From Elephas maximus indicus (Eukaryota; Chordata; Mammalia; Proboscidea; Elephantidae), in assembly GCF_024166365.1 (NCBI RefSeq), contig NC_064822.1:101800823-101864822 (forward strand): a stretch of 64,000 nucleotides of DNA. Direction: 5' to 3'. The notes below the pieces were generated by a model. It searched no databases. It was given only the letters and a program-made list of their open reading frames with translations, and was not told where the DNA came from. Position 1 is the stretch's first letter; the number at the start of each line of letters is the position of its first letter. The position numbers and the translations under genes are program-made. Shown here piece by piece: positions 43,180 through 54,651 of the stretch.

Positions 43180-45060
43180 AACATGGTTAGGTTGCAAAGA
43201 CCAGGTTGTTACATTAAAATCAGCATTATGCAAACATAGAGGTTTTTTTTTTTTTTCTGTTTTCAGACCATCCATTTGTCCAATTTTTTTACTTTAAAGA
43301 AAATATAATTATAGAAATAAACAGCTAAGATTTACTGATGTACTCATCACTGTGACAAGTCCAGTTATGGATTATTACTCTGCAGAGAATGAGGCTTGGA
43401 GGAGACAAAGCTGGATAAAGCCGAGCATGTGACCAGGGAGCCCTTGGCTTAACCACCTTCCTACTGTTCTGGGTCAGAGCCTCCCTCAAGGAGAGGCCTC
43501 CAGGGCTCACTCTCACCCCTGCAAGCCCTGTGTTCACAATCCTAGAGCCTGCTCTGCCCTCTGGTCCTGGTGATTCACTGAGGCTGGGGGCTTCCTGCAA
43601 AGACGCTGGTAGCCTGGTGCACATCTGGCCTCACCAACAACTGGCTTCAGGTCCACTTCGGCTCACTTTAGGATGTCATTAAACTCGGAGGCATTTCTTC
43701 CAAACACCCTCTCTGATGCCTCTTTCTTTCCTCCCTTCCCACCCCACAGCAATTTTGAGCTGCAGGGCTTCAGGTGGTGTAGGTGCTGGGAACCCAGAAC
43801 AAGGCACCAGCTGGCTCGGTGCTGCTTGAGCATCCACCTGGAGAGGGTAGCCACGGGGAAGGTCAGTTCAGTGTGGCAGGTGGACTCAGCTCCCCCACCA
43901 GCAGGAGGCAGCAGAGGGCACAGGGCAGCCAGCCCAGCTTCCTGGAGGCCTCCTAGAGACCCTCCTCCAGGGAGGGGAAGCTCTGCAGCTGTTGCCGCTG
44001 GGCCCACCACCTTTTCACTGTGCAAAATAGACAGTAAATTTTTTTTACAGTTGTCATAAATGTGAAATGTCAGATAACAAGATAGTAAGTGAGGAGTAGG
44101 TGTATATAGCCCTTCCCCTTTGGTAGAGTGAAATACTTAGAAAAGATGTACTCTCATAATTAAAAAAATCATCAGGATGCTCTCATTAGCACTGAGGTAT
44201 TTTTACTGGACTGAGTCAAAAATCAGTTTTCTTGCTGCAAGGCTTTATTGAAACAATATGAAATTGATGTCTGATTATCCAAGTAATTCAGTTACCATAG
44301 GAACTTCAAAGATAGCATAACATTTGTGCCCTGAATACAGTTAATTTCCATAGATTCACACTGTTGGGAGACAATGCTCCATGGGTCTCTCAAGGTCTCC
44401 ACACGTCTTACAGACAGAGGCACTGACTGCCTTTTGTTATGGACTGTCTTTCCAAAGAAGTTTGTACAGAGAACAACCTTGAAAGATAGAAATAGTGTTT
44501 CCCTCTGGAGCAAAGGACAAGCCTGTTTACTGCCCATTGTAAAGGATTCTGGTCAGATTTCCTTCCCTGTAAGACAACCTACTGCATGTACAGGTGTCTC
44601 TGACCTTTCCCCCGTTGTCCTGTGGGAATTGGGGCTTGGGGAACCAGCACAAAAATGCTGATACTCTGGCTCTACTATTACTGTGAATAATAACTGTCCT
44701 TTGTCTCTGACCCAGGAATCTTGCCTCTTCTACCAGCATTCATGAAACTGTGGCAGGTTAATAAGTTAGCTTGCAAATAGGGTAAAATCTTAGACCCCTT
44801 GCTGTTCTTGGCACACAGCTGATACTTCTGTTTAATCGCGGATAGAGGAACTAAGAAAAGGCACATAGTTCAAGTAAAGTGAGTGAGGACTTTGGGAAGT
44901 TCTTTTACCATTTTGCAAAGTTCATATTGAGAGAAATGTCTCAATTATTTCTTATATTTTTAATACCAACGGCTGTAGAAAAGGGCCAGAAAAAAAGAGA
45001 ATTTTTTAGTAATGGATAAAAAGCCTGGTTATAAAGAGCTCTGCACTTTAAACTGAGAAT
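43180..45060. other. Longest unassigned stretch; GC-richer island at 43,340-44,030
   Basis: No repeat family is recognised with confidence. The part 43,340-44,030 is richer in G and C than the flanks and has overlapping open frames on both strands (for example 43,673-44,059 plus, 43,663-44,025 minus), which is expected by composition. No domain, start context or splice structure supports a gene. The part 44,200-44,860 might hide an old LTR but I cannot prove it. Confidence 0.5.
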
Positions 45061-45205
45061 TTCAGGCCCTTAGATTCAAGTTCTAGCTCTGCTACCAGAA
45101 AAAAAAAAAAAAAAAAATTTAGAGTCGTGGACAAATCACTTGGCCTCTCAGGGGTTAAGTGGGGTTATCTTTAAGGCTCTTTTTGAAGGTCTAAATTCTA
45201 TGACT
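45060..45205 (+). repeat. MIR-like SINE with an internal A tract
   Basis: 'GATTCAAGTTCTAGCTCTGC' and 'GGACAAATCACTTGGCCTCT' follow the MIR order. A run of about 17 A (45,101-45,118) and a few T separate the two halves, which is not part of MIR. Confidence 0.6.
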
Positions 45206-45360
45206 ATTTACTCTGAAAGTTGTCAGCTGACATAATTCACTTAAAATAAATTTTGGCCACACAATCTCAGCTTTGCAGAAAGCTTTGTCTCAATTAGTTG
45301 CAGTTATGGTACCTAAGTTGTTAGAGTGCCTGTGCTGCATTTCAGACTTTGCTACATATA

Positions 45361-45565
45361 AAAAACGAAACCCACTGGGGTCAAGTTGATTCCGACTCAT
45401 AGCAACCATACAGAACAGAGTGGAACTGCCCCATAGGGTTTCCAAGACTGTAATCTTTACAGAATCAGAGTGCCATATCTTTCTCCTGCAGAGCAGCTGG
45501 TGGGTTCAAACTACCAACTTTTTGGTTGGCAGCCAAGCTCCTAATCACTGCGCCACCAGGGCTCC
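45361..45565 (-). repeat. AfroSINE (long subtype), antisense, perfect TSD
   Basis: The copy reads from the A-rich tail to the head 'GCGCCACCAGGGCTCC'. TTTGCTACATATA is found exactly at both sides (45,348-45,360 and 45,566-45,578), a 13-bp TSD that fixes both ends. It has the long-subtype centre ('GTAATCTTTACAGAATCAGA'). Confidence 0.95.
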
Positions 45566-45579
45566 TTTGCTACATATAC

Positions 45580-45950
45580 AATGCCAATTACTAAGAGTCC
45601 TCTTGATGATTTTAAAATAACCCACCCCTTCAATATGAAGCCATGTACAGAGTGAGGTACAGAATTGCCAGAGTAATCTAGTGAAAATTATGAAATTTGG
45701 GAATATGGCTTCATTTCTGAAGGATAGTATAGTGCAGTGGTTAAGAGTACATATTTTGAAGCCAAATTGCAATTGTTAGGAATTCTCTTGGTGGTTTTAA
45801 AATAACTCATACCTTCAATATGAAGCCATGTACAGAGTAAGGTGCAGAACTGCCAAAGTAATCTAGTTGAAATTATGAGATTTGGGAACATGCCTTCGTT
45901 TCTGAAGGGTAGTATAGTGCAGTAGTTAAGATTACATATTCTGAAGGCAA
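45580..45950 (+). repeat. 185-bp tandem duplication including the 5' end of a MIR
   Basis: Two units start near 45,580 and 45,765 and share 'CTTCAATATGAAGCCATGTA', 'AGTAATCTAGT', 'GAAATTATGA' and 'AGTATAGTGCAGTRGTTAAG'. The offset is 185 bp. The last part of each unit is the MIR head. Divergence between units shows it is not recent. Confidence 0.9.
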
Positions 45951-46125
45951 ATTTCAGGGCTTCCTAGGTTGGCTCTACTATTTAATAGCTGGGCAATCTT
46001 GGGTAAATTATCTAACTCTCTGTGCTTGTCTCCTCATCTATAGAGTGAGGATAGTTATCATGCCGACCTTATGTAGAGCATCACGAAAAGGGCCTGGTAC
46101 AAAGTAATCACTCTATCATATCAGC
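45905..46125 (+). repeat. MIR SINE
   Basis: It has 'AGTGCAGTAGTTAAGATTAC', 'GGCTCTACTATTTAATAGCT', 'GGGCAATCTTGGGTAAATTA' and 'TCTCTGTGCTTGTCTCCTCA' in consensus order. Its head is also present once upstream because of the tandem duplication. Confidence 0.85.
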
Positions 46126-46129
46126 TATT

Positions 46130-47334
46130 TTCAATCACGAGATTGTACCACAGGAGTGATTACTTCTAAATGTTAAGGGAAACAAACTGATTGATTTCTT
46201 GAAAATTGATTGGGCAAGGGGGCTGAGATACAGACACTTTCTACATCCCCATCTGTACCTGGCGGGTATGGGGGTGGGTGGGATTCTGGTACTACCCAAG
46301 TCTGACCTCTTTTCTTTCCACTTTCTCTGCCACTTAAGCAAGTAAAGCCAGGGTGAAATCTGGGGAATCGTACAGAATACCAAGAAAAGACACTTTGAGT
46401 GAACTTTGGATAAATCAAGAGATTCAGCAGGTGCCCTTTCCACTTAAAAAAGTGTCAACAAAGAGGTTTTTCAGAGCAGTAAAGAGGGACTACTGCTCTC
46501 TTGTGGTACTGCTAACCATTACACCTCAAAGTCACAGGTGATGAAACCACCCCCCGTACTGTTTTTAGTTGCCCTCAAGTCGATTCACATTCTAGAATGC
46601 CTAGAGTAGACCAATAAAGAGTAAGTGTGACAATTTGTAAATGTGTATGCATGTAATCAGTTATATATTTTAAGAAGCCCAGGGGATGCTTTCCAGAACC
46701 TGGGATTTTTCTGAAACAAGGTATCAGGTGAGGTGATATTTCATATCCACTCTTGTCATATCAACTCTTCTCTTAAGATTATTTCATAGTACACAATATT
46801 TAGACAAATGATAATGATAATAAGAATGTTATGCCTAAAAACACTGGACATAAAATAATACCCATAAGCAAATAAATAATTTCGAGACCATTTTACATTG
46901 AAGATTGGCTCAAAAATCACAGATAGTAAGAGATATTTTAAAAATACCTTAAATCACCCATAGAGTATGTATGCTGATTTTTGTGAACAAATAATGCATT
47001 TCATTTCTTTGTCCAAGCGTGAAAATCTTTTAAATCATTCTCAAGCTCTTATCATGGGTTTTGAACCCCTTGCAGATGGTTTTCTAACTTGACTGCATCT
47101 ACTATGTAAGTCATCCGACTGGCAATGCTGAAGAATGTCCACTCAAGTGTATTTCATTAACTTAGTGAACTTTAAGTGTATGCATAAAGTGATTTCACTG
47201 TACCCTTAAGTATTATCATTAGTAAACAAGAAGTGAAAAATAAGCCAATGTATGGAATTTAAAAAACAAAAACACATATTTGAGGAAGGGAGAAACAAGG
47301 ATAAGGCTGATGGCAGATATCAACGAATTTCTTC
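46130..47334. other. Unassigned sequence with a SINE stub near 46,565
   Basis: 'TAGTTGCCCTCAAGTCGATT' at 46,566-46,585 resembles the reversed AfroSINE 3' end, as a very short fragment. The rest is AT-rich with no recognised feature. Confidence 0.45.
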
Positions 47335-47499
47335 CAGTTGCCATCAAGTTAATTCCGAATCATGGCAGGCCCATGTGTGGCTGTGACCTTTTAGAAGCAG
47401 ATCACAGGCCATTCTTCTGAGGCACATCTGGATGGGTTTGAACCACCAACCTTTCTCTTAGTAGCTGGACGCTTAAACTTTTACACCACCCAGGGACTC
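47335..47499 (-). repeat. AfroSINE (long subtype), antisense
   Basis: 'AGTTGCCATCAAGTTAATTC', 'CCTTTTAGAAGCAGATCACA', 'GGGTTTGAACCACCAACCTT' and 'ACACCACCCAGGGACTC' follow the reversed SINE. Divergence is moderate. Confidence 0.85.
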
Positions 47500-47573
47500 C
47501 ATTAATGCATTAGAAAACCAAAAATAGGTTGGATTAATAAATTCAAGAGCTGCTTTTTTGAAATAATAAAACA

Positions 47574-48845
47574 GGAGAGAGAGCCAAGATGGTGGAAGAG
47601 ACAGACCTTTCTGGCAAGTCCTATTTACAACAAAGACCTGGAGAAACAGTGAAACGAGTATATTTACAACAAGCTAGGAGCCCTGAGCATCAAAGGCAAG
47701 CTTAGAAAACAAAATGAGGGGCAGGGGGAGGAAGAGACCATTCAGAAGCAGAGAGGAGTTACCGGACCTGAATCGCAGGGAGCCCTTAGGCACCATTGCC
47801 AGAGTGGCCGTGGCGGGCTGATACTGGCGTTTGGCCACAGTTTCCTCAGGGAGAAGCAGGCAGACACACAGCCTACTCACACCTCCAGAACCAGAGAAGA
47901 ACGGCGCCCTCGGCAAAAGTGAAGTACTTGTGTGTATTTTACCGTGCGTCCCCCACCCCCAAGCTAGCTTCAGCAGCTGAATTCCCTGGGCCTGAGACAG
48001 ACCCTGTTGAGCTCTTAGAGCCATCCTCCCAGCCTTGGAGAAGGAAAAAATTTGCAATTGGGGGAAAAGATAATTTGCCAGCTCCACTAACAGGGGGAGC
48101 TCAGGACAGAAGCGGCTCCTGTCCAGGCATAAATGGTCAGTGGACTTTGAGTACCTTTCCCCTCTGCATGGACCTGTTTGGACCTATTTCAGGAGAATAG
48201 GCCCTTGTTGGCAGACTCCAACCGTTTCAGCTCTGTGGCGGAGAGTTGGATGTTTCATGTTTGACATTGCTTTGCCTATGAAATGGGGTCCTCACCTACC
48301 CACATCTGGGGCCTAAGGACTGGCAGCTCCACTCAGGTCACCCAGCAACCTGCCACAGGGGTCCAAGGATAACTGGTACCTCCCGGTCCTTACAACCAAA
48401 AACATTGGGTGCCCATGGTCTGTCTGCAGAACCCATCCACCTGTACACTCTAGGTCAGGGACACACTTTCCTCAGAGACACATGGGGTATGATTATCAGC
48501 CCCCTGCCTCGTTCGGAGTGTGACACCCTGCTGCAACCAGATACCGGTACCTACACCAATCACCCCTGCCCCTCTAAGACTGTAGGACAGACCCTGTACC
48601 ACACACTTGATGATCAGCTACCTGGAAACCTGAGCTGAATTCATACAAGAAAACTGAATGGACTCCTAGACTGATATACCTGATAACAGTGCTAGCCATC
48701 CGGTGACAGGACATCAGAACAACAAAGGTGAAAATAATCAAGCTAGCTCACTCAAGCAACCCATTTGGGCATATCAAAACAAAACGAAGCAAGAAGGTAT
48801 GAAACAGTAGGCAAACATAAAATAAACTAATACAATAATTTATAC
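47574..48845 (+). promoter_or_regulatory. L1 no. 3 5' UTR
   Basis: About 1.27 kb between the L1 5' end and the ORF1 ATG. It is only moderately GC-rich and has no tandem units. It does not align by eye with the GC-rich monomer region of L1 no. 1, although the ORFs do. Confidence 0.7.
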
Positions 48846-49868
48846 ATGGCTCGGAGACAACAGTCAATATCAAGTCACATAAAGAAACAGACCCTGATCA
48901 CCTCAACATGCTCTCAAAACAAAAAATCAAGGGATCTTCTAGATAAAAGTGCATTCCTGGAATTACCAGAGGCAGAATAAAAGAGATTAATATACAGAAC
49001 CCTTCAAGACATCAGGAAGGAACTGAGGCAAGACACAGAACAAGCCAAGGAACACACAGACAAAGAAATTGAATAAATTAAAAAGATTATTCAGGAACAT
49101 AATGAAAATTTTAATAAGCTGAAAAAAATCCACAGACAGCAACCAGAAATTCAGAAGATTAACAATAAAATTGGAGAAGTAGACAACTCAGTAGAAAGTC
49201 AGAGAAGCAGAATTAAGCAAGGGGAAGGCAGAATTTCTGAACTTAAAGATAAATCACTTGCACTAATATATTTGAAGAAAAATCAGATAAAAGAATTTTT
49301 AAAAATGAGGAAAACTTAAGAATCATGTGGGACTCCATCAAGAGAAATAACCTATGAGTGATTGGAGTACCAGAACAGGGAGGGATAACAGAAAATACAG
49401 AGAGAATTGTTGAAGATTTGTTGGCAGAAAACTTCCCTGATATCGTGAAAAATGAGAACATATCTACCCAAGATGCTCATCGAACTCCAGGTAAGGTAAA
49501 TGTTAAAAGAAAGTCACCAAGACATATTATAATCAAACTTGTCAAAACCAAAGATAAACAGAGAATTTTAAAAGCAGCTAGAGATAAACGAAAAGACATC
49601 TACAAAATAAAAAAAAAAAATTCTTTAATTTTTTTTAAAGGAGAGCCAATAAGAATAAGCTCAGGCTACTAGGCAGAAACCACGCAGGCAAGAAGGCAAT
49701 GGGATGACTTATTTAAAAAACTGAAGGGAAAAAAATGCCAGGCAAAAATCATAATTGTCTCTAAAATATGAAGGTAAAATTAGGACATTTCCAGATAACC
49801 AGAAGTTTAGGGAATTTGTAAAAACCAGAACAAAACTACAAGAAATACTAAGGGAGTTCTTTGGTTAG
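48846..49868 (+). pseudogene. L1 ORF1 remnant (L1 no. 3)
   Basis: The ATG at 48,846 begins 'MARRQQSISSHIKKQT', nearly the same as L1 no. 1. The C-terminal half is open at 49,358-49,672 with 'NISTQDAHRTPGKVNVKRKS' and 'PRHIIIKLVKTKDKQRILKA'. An A/T-rich insertion at about 49,608-49,638 and several stops close the frame. Confidence 0.85.
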
Positions 49869-50367
49869 AAAATCAATAATATCAGGTATCAACCCAAGAC
49901 TAGAACACTGGGCAGAGCAACCAGAAGTCAACCCAGACAGACCCAACCCACCCACTACCGTCGAGTAGACAGGGAAATTAAAAAAAAGAAGCAAGATAAA
50001 AAGAAAAAAACAACACTCAAAATAGGGTAACAGCAATGTTATTATGTAAAAGAAGACAATATTAAAACAATAAAGAGGGACTAAGAAATGTAGTCATAGG
50101 TCTTCCATATGGAGAGGAAGATAAGGCGATACAAGGAAATAAAAGTTAGGTTTAAATTTAGAAAAATAGGAGTAAATAATAAGGTAACCACAAAGGAGAC
50201 AAACTATCCTACACCATCAAAATAAAATACAAGAAAAAAATAGAAACTCAGCAGAAGCAAAATAAACAACAACAAATATGAGGAAAGGACAATATATAAT
50301 CTACTCAGCACATAAAATTAACTGGGAAAAAGAAACTGTCAACAACACACACAAAAAAGACATCAAG

Positions 50368-53300
50368 ATAATAGCACTAAATTCATGCCTATCCATAATT
50401 ACGCTGAATGCAAATGAACTAAATGCACCAATAAAGAGACAGAGAGTGGCAGGATGGATTAAAAAACAAGATCCGTCTATATGCTGCCTACAAGAGACAT
50501 ACCTTAGACTTAAAGACACAAACAAACTAAAACTCAAAGGATGGAAAAAATATATCAAGCAAACAAAAATCAGAAAAAAGCAGGAGTGGCAATATTAATT
50601 TCTGACAAAATAGACTTTAAAGTTAAATCCATCATAAAGGATAAGGAAGGACACTATATAATAATTAAAGGCACAATATGCCAGGAGGATATAACCGTAT
50701 TAAATATTTATGCACTCAATGACAGGGCTGCAAGATACATAAAACAAACTCTATCAGCATTGAAAAGTGAGATAGACGGCTCCACAATAATAGCAGGAGA
50801 CTTCAACACACCACTTCCGGTGAAGGACAGGACATCCAGAAAGAAGCTCAATAAAGACATGGAAGATCTAAATGCCACAATCAACCAACTTGACCTCACA
50901 GATATATACAGAACGCTCCACCCAATATCAACCAAGTATACTTTCTTTTCTAGTGCACATGGAACATTCTCTAGACTAGACCACATATTAGGTCATAAAG
51001 CAAGCCTTAGCAGAATCCAAAACTTTGAAATATTACAAAGCATCTTCTCTGACCATAAGGCCATAAAAGTGGAAATCAACAACAGGAAAAGCAGGGAAAA
51101 GAAATCAATCACTTGGAAACTGAACAAAACCCTGCTCAAAAAGACTGGATTATAGAAGACATTAAGGATGGAATAAAGAAATTCATTGAATCCAATGAGA
51201 ATGAAAACACTTCCTATCAGAACCTTTGGGACACAGCGAAAGCAGTGCTCAGAGGTCAATTTATACCAATAAATGCAAACATACAAAAAGAAGACAGGCC
51301 CCAAATCAAAGAATTATCCCTACAACTTGAACAAATAGAGAGAGACCAACAGAAGAAACCCTCAGGCACCAGAAGAAAACAAATAAAAATTAGAGCAGAA
51401 CTAAATGAAATACAAAACAGCAAAACAATCAAAAGAATTAACAAGACCAAAAGTTGGTTCTTTGAAAAGAGCAACAAAATTGATAAACCACTGGCAAAAC
51501 TGACAAAAGGAAAACAGGAGAGGAAGCAAATAACCTGAATAAGAAATGAGATGGGCGATACCACAATAGACCCAACTGAAATTAAAAGAATCATGTCAGA
51601 TTACTATGAAAAATTGTACTCTAACAAATTTGAAAACCTAGAAGAAATGGATGAATTCCTACAAACACACTACCTACCTAAACTAACAGAAAAAGAGGTA
51701 GAACAACTAAATAGATCCGTAACAAAAGAAGAGATTGAAAAAAAAAAACAAAAAACCCAGAGGTAGAACAACTAAATAGACCCATAACAAAAGAAGAGAT
51801 TGAAAAGGTAATCAAAAAACTCACAACAGAAAAAAAGCCCTGGCCTGGACAGCTTCACTGCAGAGTTCTACCAAATTTTCAGAGAAGAGTTAACACCATC
51901 ACTACTAAAGGTATTTCAGAGCATAGAAAAGGACAGAATACTACAAAACCCATTCTATGAAGCCACCATATCCCTGATACCAAAACCAGGTAAAGACACC
52001 ACTAAAAAAGAAAATTACAGACTTACATCCCTCATGAACTTAGATGAAAAACTCCTCAACAAAATTCTAGCCAATAGAATTCAACAACATATCAAAAAAA
52101 TAATTCACCATGACCAAGAGGGATTCATACCAGGTATGCAGGGATTGTTCAACATTAGAAAAACAATTAATGTAATCCATCATATAAATAAAACAAAAGA
52201 CAAGAATCACATGATTTTATCAATTGATGCAGGAAAGGCATTTGACAAAGTTCAACACATATTTGTGATAAAAACTGTCGGCAACACAGGAATAGAAGGA
52301 AAATTCCTCAACACACTAAAGGGCATTTATACAAAGCCAATAGCCAACAGCCAACATCGTCCTAAATGGAGAGAGCCTGAAAGCATTCCCCTTGAGGTCA
52401 GGAACCAGACAAGGATGCCCTTTATCACCGCTCTTGTTCAACATTGTGCTGGAGGTCCTAGCCAGAGCAATTATGCTAGATAAAGAAATAAAGGAAATCC
52501 ATATTGGCAAGGAAGAAGTAAAAATATCTCTACTTGCAGATGACATGATCTTATACACAGAAAACCCTAAGGAATTCTCCAGAAAGCTACTGAAACTAAT
52601 AGAAGAGTTCAGCAGAGTTTCAGGATATAAGATAAACATACAAAAACCAGTTGGATTCCTCTACACCAACAAAAAGAACATCCAAGAGGAAATCACCAAA
52701 TCAATACCATTTACAGTAGCCCCCAAGATGATAAAACACTTAGGAATATATCTTAGCAGAGATGTAAAAGACGTATACAAAGAAAACTACAAAACATTTC
52801 TGCAAGAAACCAAGAGAGATCTACATAAGTGGAAAAACATACCTTGCTCATGGAGAGAAAGACTTAACATTATAAAAATGTCTATTCTACCAAAAGCGAT
52901 CAATAGATACAATGCAATTTCCATCCAAATTCCAACGACATTCTTTAATGAGATGGAGAAACAAATCACCAACTTCATATGGAAGGGAAAGAGGCCCCGG
53001 ACAAGTAAAACATTACTGAAAAAGAAGAACAAAGTGGGAGGCCTTACTCCACCTGATTTTAGAACCTATTATACCGCCACAGTAGTCAAAACAGCCTGGG
53101 ACTGGTACAACAACAGATACATGGACCAATGGAACAGAACTGAGAATCCAGACATAAATCCATCCACATATGAGCAGTTGATATTTGACAAGGGCCCCAA
53201 AACAGTTAAATGGGGGAAAAGACAGTCTTAACAAATGGTGCGGGCATAACTGGATATCTATCTGCAAAAAAAATGAAACAAGACCCATACCTCACTCCAT

Positions 53301-54233
53301 GCACAAAAACTAACTCGAAATGGATCAAAAACCTAAATATAAAATCTAAAACGATAAAGATCACGGAAGAAAAAATAGGGACAATATTAGGAGCCCTAAT
53401 ACATGCCATAAACAGTATATAAAACATTATCAAAGAATGCAGAAGAAAAACTAGATAACTGGGAGCTCCTAAAAATCAAACACCTGTGCTCATCCAAAGA
53501 CTTCACCAAAAGAGTAAAAAGACTACCTACAGACTGGGAAAAAGTTTTTAGCTATGACATTGCTGATCAGAGCCTGATCTCTAAAATCTACATGATACTG
53601 CAAAAACTCAACTACAAAAAGACAAATAACCCAATTAAAAAATGGGCAAAAGATATGAACACACATTTCACTAAAGAAGACATTCAGGAAGCTAACAGAT
53701 ACATGAGGAAATGTTCATGATCATTAGCCATTAGAGAAATGCAAATCAAAACTACAATGAGATTTTATCTCACTCCAACAAGGCTGGCATTAATCTAAAA
53801 AACACAAAACAATAAATGTTGCAGAGGCTGTTGACAAACTGGAACACTTCTACACTGCTGGTGGGAGTGTCAAATGGTACAACCACTTTGGAAATCCATT
53901 TGGCGCTTCCTTCAAAAGCTAGAAATAGAACTACCATACGATCCAGCAATCCCACTCCTTGGAATATATCCTAGAGAAATAAGAGCCTTTACACGAACAG
54001 ATATATGCACACCCATGTTCATTGCAGCACTGCTTACAATAGCAAAAACATGGAAGCAACCAAGGTGCCCATCAACAGATGGCTGGATAAATAAATTATG
54101 GTATATTCACACAATGGAATACAAAGCATCGATAAACAACAGTGATGAATCTGTGAGATATTTCATAACATGGAGGAATCTGGAAGACATTATGTTGAGT
54201 GAAATTAGTTGCAAAAGGACAAATGTTGTATAA
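50368..54233 (+). pseudogene. L1 ORF2 remnant (L1 no. 3)
   Basis: The start codon position (50,368) is ATA in place of ATG. Endonuclease text is open in 50,541-51,155 ('IIAGDFNTPLPVKD', 'SDHKAIKVEINN'). RT is open in 52,392-53,231 with '[20 protein letters not shown]'; the catalytic box reads Leu-Ala-Asp-Asp instead of Phe-Ala-Asp-Asp, so both Asp remain. A 65-bp tandem duplication lies at 51,694-51,823. The C-terminal piece 53,874-54,233 ends at TAA 54,231-54,233. Multiple frameshifts and stops. Confidence 0.9.
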
Positions 54234-54296
54234 GACCACAAGTATAAGAACTCGAGAAATAGTTTAAACAAAGAAGAAAGTATTCTTTGATGGTTC

Positions 54297-54318
54297 GGGG
54301 CGGGGGGCGGGGAGAGGG
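54297..54318 (+). promoter_or_regulatory. G-rich tract in L1 no. 3 3' UTR
   Basis: Runs GGGG, GGGGGG, GGGG and GGG separated by one to three bases can form a G-quadruplex. Its place just after ORF2 is the same as in the other L1s of the window. Confidence 0.8.
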
Positions 54319-54651
54319 CTATTCACTAATTAGATAGTAGATAAGAACTTTTTTAGTGGACGGGAAAGACAACACACAATACAGGGGAGGTCAAGACAAT
54401 GGACTAAACCAAAAGGAGTTTCCTGAACAACCTGAATGCTTCGAAGGCCAGTGTGGCAGGGGTGGGGGTTTGGGGACCATTGTTTCAGGGGACATCTAAG
54501 TCAATTGGCATAATAAAATCTATTAAGAAAACATTCTGCATCCCACTTTGGACAGTGGCGTCTGGGGTCTTAAATGCTAGTAAGTGGCCACCTAAGATGC
54601 ATCAATTGGTCTCAACCCACCTGGACCAAAGGAGAATGAAGAACACCAAAG

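Noticed and set aside
43663-44059. Overlapping 120- and 128-codon frames on opposite strands
   Set aside because: Both follow from GC-rich composition; no domain, no conserved start context and no splice signals.
52392-53231. 279-codon open frame as a gene
   Set aside because: It is the RT part of L1 no. 3, in order with other L1 pieces.
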